Shown here in pieces: positions 4,822-7,244 of a stretch of DNA of 7,244 nucleotides; position 1 is the first letter of the stretch, and each line of letters opens with the position of its first letter. A model generated the notes under the pieces. That model was not told where the DNA came from. It searched no databases and was given only the letters and a program-made list of their open reading frames with translations. The stretch is from CAYVFC01 sp964450715 (GTDB taxonomy: Bacteria; Myxococcota_A; Polyangia; Polyangiales; JAFGIB01). The translations under genes were made by a program, and so were the position numbers. The stretch lies in the NCBI GenBank assembly GCA_964450715.1, contig CAYVFC010000233.1:1-7244 (forward strand), in the 5' to 3' direction.

Positions 4822-7062
4822 TCAACGCAGACGGATGGTTCCCGACCACCAGGGGTACCAGCCCTCCTGCTGCCCGCAGCCCGCCTCGCCCCAGCCGATA
4901 CGGAAGGCGGTGCTGGACGGCTGGGTGTAGATGTTACTTCCCCCGGGCCAGTCCCGCTCGCAGTCGTTGCACTCGAAAGCAGAGCCCTCGCTGCAAAAGC
5001 TGGTGGTGGGACCGCTGCTATCCGGCGTGCCGAAGGAGACGTCTCCCACGTTACCCACCTGGCCCACCTCGCAGACCGGTACCGGTTGGTTGGCCACGCT
5101 CCAGAGCGTCTGGGTGAAAATGGCCGGATCGACCTCGCTGGTCCCGCTGCCCGTGGTCTTGAGCTTATAGGTGCTCAGATAGAACTGGGTATATCCCGGA
5201 GGAAAATCAAACGTGTAGTGATAGGTATGCACGGTGATCTGACTGCCGGCGCTCGAGTCGATGGTATAGGGGCGATAGGAAGCGTCGAATCCTTCGGTAT
5301 TCGCGGACTGGACCGCCACCAGGGTGCCGCCGAGCCGGTTGCGGGCGATATCCAGGGTGATCTCGGTCCAACCGCCGCCGTCCGTAGTCATGTCGCAGTA
5401 GACGCTGAAGGGATCTATGCCGCCAGCACCGTCCGGATCGATGGAATAGCTCCCGCTGGTGCTCTGCCCGGACTGCTTCAGCGCCAGGCAGCTGACCTGA
5501 TAGGGATAGGGGCAGCCAGGGTTGTCCGGCGTCTCGCAGCCGTTGCCCGTGTCACCGTCGCAGCTGACCCAGCCCGTTTGACAGTCAAAGAAGAGACAGG
5601 AACCGCTCGAGCAGGAGACCCTGGCGTTGAGCAGCGGGCCGCAGGGCGTGCCGCACGCTCCGCAGTGGGCGATGGAAGTGGCCGGTTCGGGCGGGCTCAA
5701 ATCGGTCTCGCAATCCAATCCGTCCGAATCGCAGTCACCATACCCGGGAGTAGAGACCCCGCAGTCGACGGCCGAGCAGACCCCTTCGCTGCAATAGGGC
5801 GTAGGGCTCACACACGCGTCCTCGCAGCCGCTGCAGTCTTCGTCGGTCCCCAGCAAGGTCTCGCAGTCAATGCCGTCGCCGTCGCAGTCCGCGTACCCCG
5901 GCGCCTCGCTCTCGCAGTCGATGGCCGAGCAGACCGCTCCGTTGCAGTAAGGATCGGGACTCGTGCAGGCGTCTTCGCAATCACTGCAGTCGGTGTCGGT
6001 CCCCAGCCGGGTCTCGCAGCCGTTGGACGGATCGTCGTCGCAGTCGTCGTACGTCGCCGCGCACTTCTCTACGAGGCAGGTTCCGCTGGTGCAGCTGGCC
6101 GTGGCATTGTCGAGCGGGCCGCAGTCAACTCCGCAGGCGCCGCAGTGGGGTATCACCGCGCCGGGCGCGGCAGGGCTGAGATCAGTCTCGCAGTCCACCC
6201 CGTCACTATCACAGTCCGCGTAGCCCGGGCTCTGAGCCGCGCAATTGACCGCCGAACATCTGCCGCCGTTGCAGTACAGAGTTGTGCCCGCACAGAGATC
6301 GCCGCAGCCGCCGCAGTCGGCCACCGTACCCAGGGCGGTCTCGCAGCCGTTGCCCGGCGCGTCGTCGCAGTCGTCGTGGCCCGCTTCACAGTCGATGATC
6401 ACGCAGTCACCGTCAGCGTCGCACCCGTGCACGGATACTCCTGGTAAATCGCATTCCGACGCGCACGCGCCACAGCTAACGCCGCTCGGAAGCGCCTTCT
6501 CGCAACCGTCGCGGGCCAGCAGGTTGCAGTCCCCCCACCCCTGATCGCACTGCGCGACCACGCATCGAGCCTGGTCGCAGGCCGGCGTGGCATGGGATAG
6601 GCTGCAAATACGACCGCAGGCGCCGCAGCTGTCGGGCACGTCCAGCCGGGCCTCGCAACCGTTGTCCTCCTCTCCGTCGCAATCCACCCAGTCCCCCGTG
6701 CACGAGAAAAGCCGGCACCGACCCTGCGCGCAGACAGCAATTCCGTTATCGAAGCTGCAATCGTCGACCGCTTCCCTCTCGTCGGTCTGCCCGTCGCAGT
6801 CATCGTCCAGGCCGTTACAAGACTCCGCCCGCTGGTCGCAAGCCATCCCGGTATCCGCCTGGGCCGCGTCTTCTCGTGATACACCCGCGTCCCGCGCCTG
6901 CGCGGTTCCATCCCGCCCTTCATCTCCCCCGTTCGCCTCGCCCTGTCGCGTTCCGCCGTCTCCCTCCACCTGAATGAGGAGCGTTTCGTTGTAGACGGTG
7001 CAGCCGCCCAGCAAAAAGGCAGCAAATACAGTCTTCGCAACGGCCCCGGACGTGCGCCCCAT
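4822..7062 (-). CDS. Cys-rich repeat lipoprotein with MopE-type motif and fibrinogen-like C-terminal module
   Basis: A 746-aa protein, first gene of the operon with the sulfatase. Signal: M-G-R-T then VFAAFLLGG, lipobox L18-G-G-C21, Thr at +2. Residues 22-73 are a charged, Gly-rich, disordered linker. C-N-G-L-D-D-D-C-D-G-Q-T-D-E (82-95) is the MopE-type putative metal-binding motif typical of myxobacterial surface proteins. Residues about 101-517 hold eight Cys-rich units, each ending in (G/D)-C-E with the Cys at 136, 187, 240, 291, 349, 400, 451 and 509 (spacing 51-58). I count 66 cysteines between 75 and 517. Several units carry D-C-D-x-D-G, which resembles calcium-binding thrombospondin type 3 or EF-type loops. 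From about 521 to the end is a fibrinogen-like module: S-C-L-A-L-K, S-G-S-Y-S-I-D-P-D-G, Y555-C-D-M-T-T-D-G-G-G-W-T566, ending W-G-E-A-G-C-G-Q-Q-E-G-W-Y-P-W-W-S-G (724-741). Fibrinogen-like modules often bind acetylated sugars, which fits a glycan-binding partner for the sulfatase, but binding is inferred. Proteins with similar Cys repeats have sometimes been misnamed tryptophan synthase alpha chain. Confidence 0.88.
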   Translation of the reverse strand: MGRTSGAVAKTVFAAFLLGGCTVYNETLLIQVEGDGGTRQGEANGGDEGRDGTAQARDAGVSREDAAQADTGMACDQRAESCNGLDDDCDGQTDEREAVDDCSFDNGIAVCAQGRCRLFSCTGDWVDCDGEEDNGCEARLDVPDSCGACGRICSLSHATPACDQARCVVAQCDQGWGDCNLLARDGCEKALPSGVSCGACASECDLPGVSVHGCDADGDCVIIDCEAGHDDCDDAPGNGCETALGTVADCGGCGDLCAGTTLYCNGGRCSAVNCAAQSPGYADCDSDGVDCETDLSPAAPGAVIPHCGACGVDCGPLDNATASCTSGTCLVEKCAATYDDCDDDPSNGCETRLGTDTDCSDCEDACTSPDPYCNGAVCSAIDCESEAPGYADCDGDGIDCETLLGTDEDCSGCEDACVSPTPYCSEGVCSAVDCGVSTPGYGDCDSDGLDCETDLSPPEPATSIAHCGACGTPCGPLLNARVSCSSGSCLFFDCQTGWVSCDGDTGNGCETPDNPGCPYPYQVSCLALKQSGQSTSGSYSIDPDGAGGIDPFSVYCDMTTDGGGWTEITLDIARNRLGGTLVAVQSANTEGFDASYRPYTIDSSAGSQITVHTYHYTFDFPPGYTQFYLSTYKLKTTGSGTSEVDPAIFTQTLWSVANQPVPVCEVGQVGNVGDVSFGTPDSSGPTTSFCSEGSAFECNDCERDWPGGSNIYTQPSSTAFRIGWGEAGCGQQEGWYPWWSGTIRLR
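5533..6342 (-). repeat. Internal 480-bp-period block duplication in the Cys-rich gene
   Basis: The segment encoding residues 241-350 (6342-6013) aligns without gaps to residues 401-510 (5862-5533). Both read ...L-G-T...D-C-x-G-C...Y-C...C-S-A-V-x-C...P-G-Y-x-D-C-D-S-D-G, then D-C-E-T-D-L-S-P, then H-C-G-A-C-G, then N-G-C-E. One 51-residue unit (350-400) lies between them. The order is long block, single unit, long block, so the array grew by copying a two-unit block and not one unit at a time. Confidence 0.75.
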
Positions 7063-7068
7063 TTGTCA

Positions 7069-7074
7069 ATTATA
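7069..7074 (-). promoter_or_regulatory. Consensus -10 box of the operon, leaderless type
   Basis: A perfect TATAAT on the minus strand ends 6 nt before the ATG at 7062. This puts the expected transcription start at or next to the A of the start codon. No Shine-Dalgarno lies between. The -35 position 17 bp upstream (7092-7097, GTGTTC) is a poor match, so an activator or a different sigma factor may be involved. A TTGACA (7064-7069, minus strand) overlaps but has no -10 partner downstream. Confidence 0.55.
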
Positions 7075-7244
7075 ACCGATCCCGCCTTCAAGAACACGGC
7101 CGGCGAAAATACCACCCTGAACCGGGTTGCCGGAACCGGTCAAACGCGGTGACCGGGGATGCCCCGCGGGGATTTAGGCAGCCCGGATCGCTCTAAGGAG
7201 GCACCGCAAAATAAACGATCCGGTTGCGGCCGCGTGGGCGGGCG
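7075..7244. other. Upstream region rich in hairpins, no gene seen
   Basis: This is 170 bases up to the window edge. CCGGTCA (7136-7142) pairs with TGACCGG (7150-7156). CCCC (7162-7165) can pair with flanking GGGG on either side. CCGGATCG (7183-7190) pairs perfectly with CGATCCGG (7216-7223), with the outer GCA (7178-7180) and TGC (7225-7227) extending the stem after a small internal loop. The large loop carries AAGGAGG (7195-7201), a perfect Shine-Dalgarno on the plus strand, but no start codon lies at a usable distance. It could be the 5' leader of a plus-strand gene outside the window, or a structured non-coding element. I could not match it to a known riboswitch. Confidence 0.4.

Noticed and set aside
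5086..6447. 453-aa open frame on the plus strand
   Set aside because: It lies opposite the Cys-rich repeat gene. Its Ala/Val/Arg repeats mirror the Cys-repeat periodicity of the real gene, and no start signal is seen.
5500..6700. Repeated DNA units as a possible CRISPR array
   Set aside because: The repeats are long, diverged and in a continuous reading frame encoding Cys-rich protein units. There are no short identical repeats with unique spacers.
7130..7244. Possible c-di-GMP (GEMM) or other known riboswitch
   Set aside because: The GCAAA-like segment near 7206 is not set in the GEMM core arrangement and no conserved second domain is visible. I could not match it to any class by eye.

Overview
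The window looks like a GC-rich, lipoprotein-dense accessory region of a Deltaproteobacterium or myxobacterium-like Gram-negative bacterium. This is inferred from protein style, not from a marker gene. The signs are Cys-rich lipoproteins, a MopE-type C-N-G-L-D-D-D-C-D-G motif, a bacterial fibrinogen-like YCD/GGGWT module, an FGE-fold lipoprotein with a Cys-rich N-terminus and a Kunitz domain. All four genes I accept encode proteins with a lipobox, none with Asp at +2. The window therefore appears to encode only cell-envelope or surface proteins.

Layout, left to right. Positions 1-54 are the truncated right half of a palindromic repeat. At 194-1480 (minus) is an FGE-sulfatase-fold lipoprotein that lacks both catalytic cysteines of true formylglycine-generating enzymes. 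At 1684-2127 (plus, divergent) is a small lipoprotein ending in a Kunitz/BPTI domain with textbook cysteine spacing and a Glu at P1. The Kunitz gene is bracketed by 34-bp direct repeats (1529-1562 and 2150-2183). The second of these runs into a full palindromic element (2177-2352) whose right half is the same as the left edge of the window. The FGE-like and Kunitz genes thus sit between two copies of one repeat. From 2353 to 2872 there is no convincing gene, only hairpins and inverted repeats.

The right half is a two-gene operon on the minus strand: a 746-aa Cys-rich lipoprotein with a fibrinogen-like C-terminal module (7062-4822), then 17 nt later a 643-aa type I sulfatase lipoprotein (4804-2873) with an intact C-C-P-S-R formylglycine site and a long Gly/Ser/Ala tether. 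The simplest reading is a surface module for sulfated glycans: an extended Cys-rich adhesin or scaffold plus a tethered exo-acting sulfatase resembling N-acetylglucosamine-6-sulfatases. The FGE-fold neighbour is tempting as its maturase but lacks the required cysteines. Two genes (the operon's first gene and the Kunitz gene) have a -10-like box ending exactly 6 nt before the start codon and no Shine-Dalgarno, which suggests leaderless transcripts. The FGE-like and sulfatase genes instead have strong Shine-Dalgarno sequences. Positions 7063-7244 hold that promoter and a cluster of hairpins, with no gene visible before the window ends.
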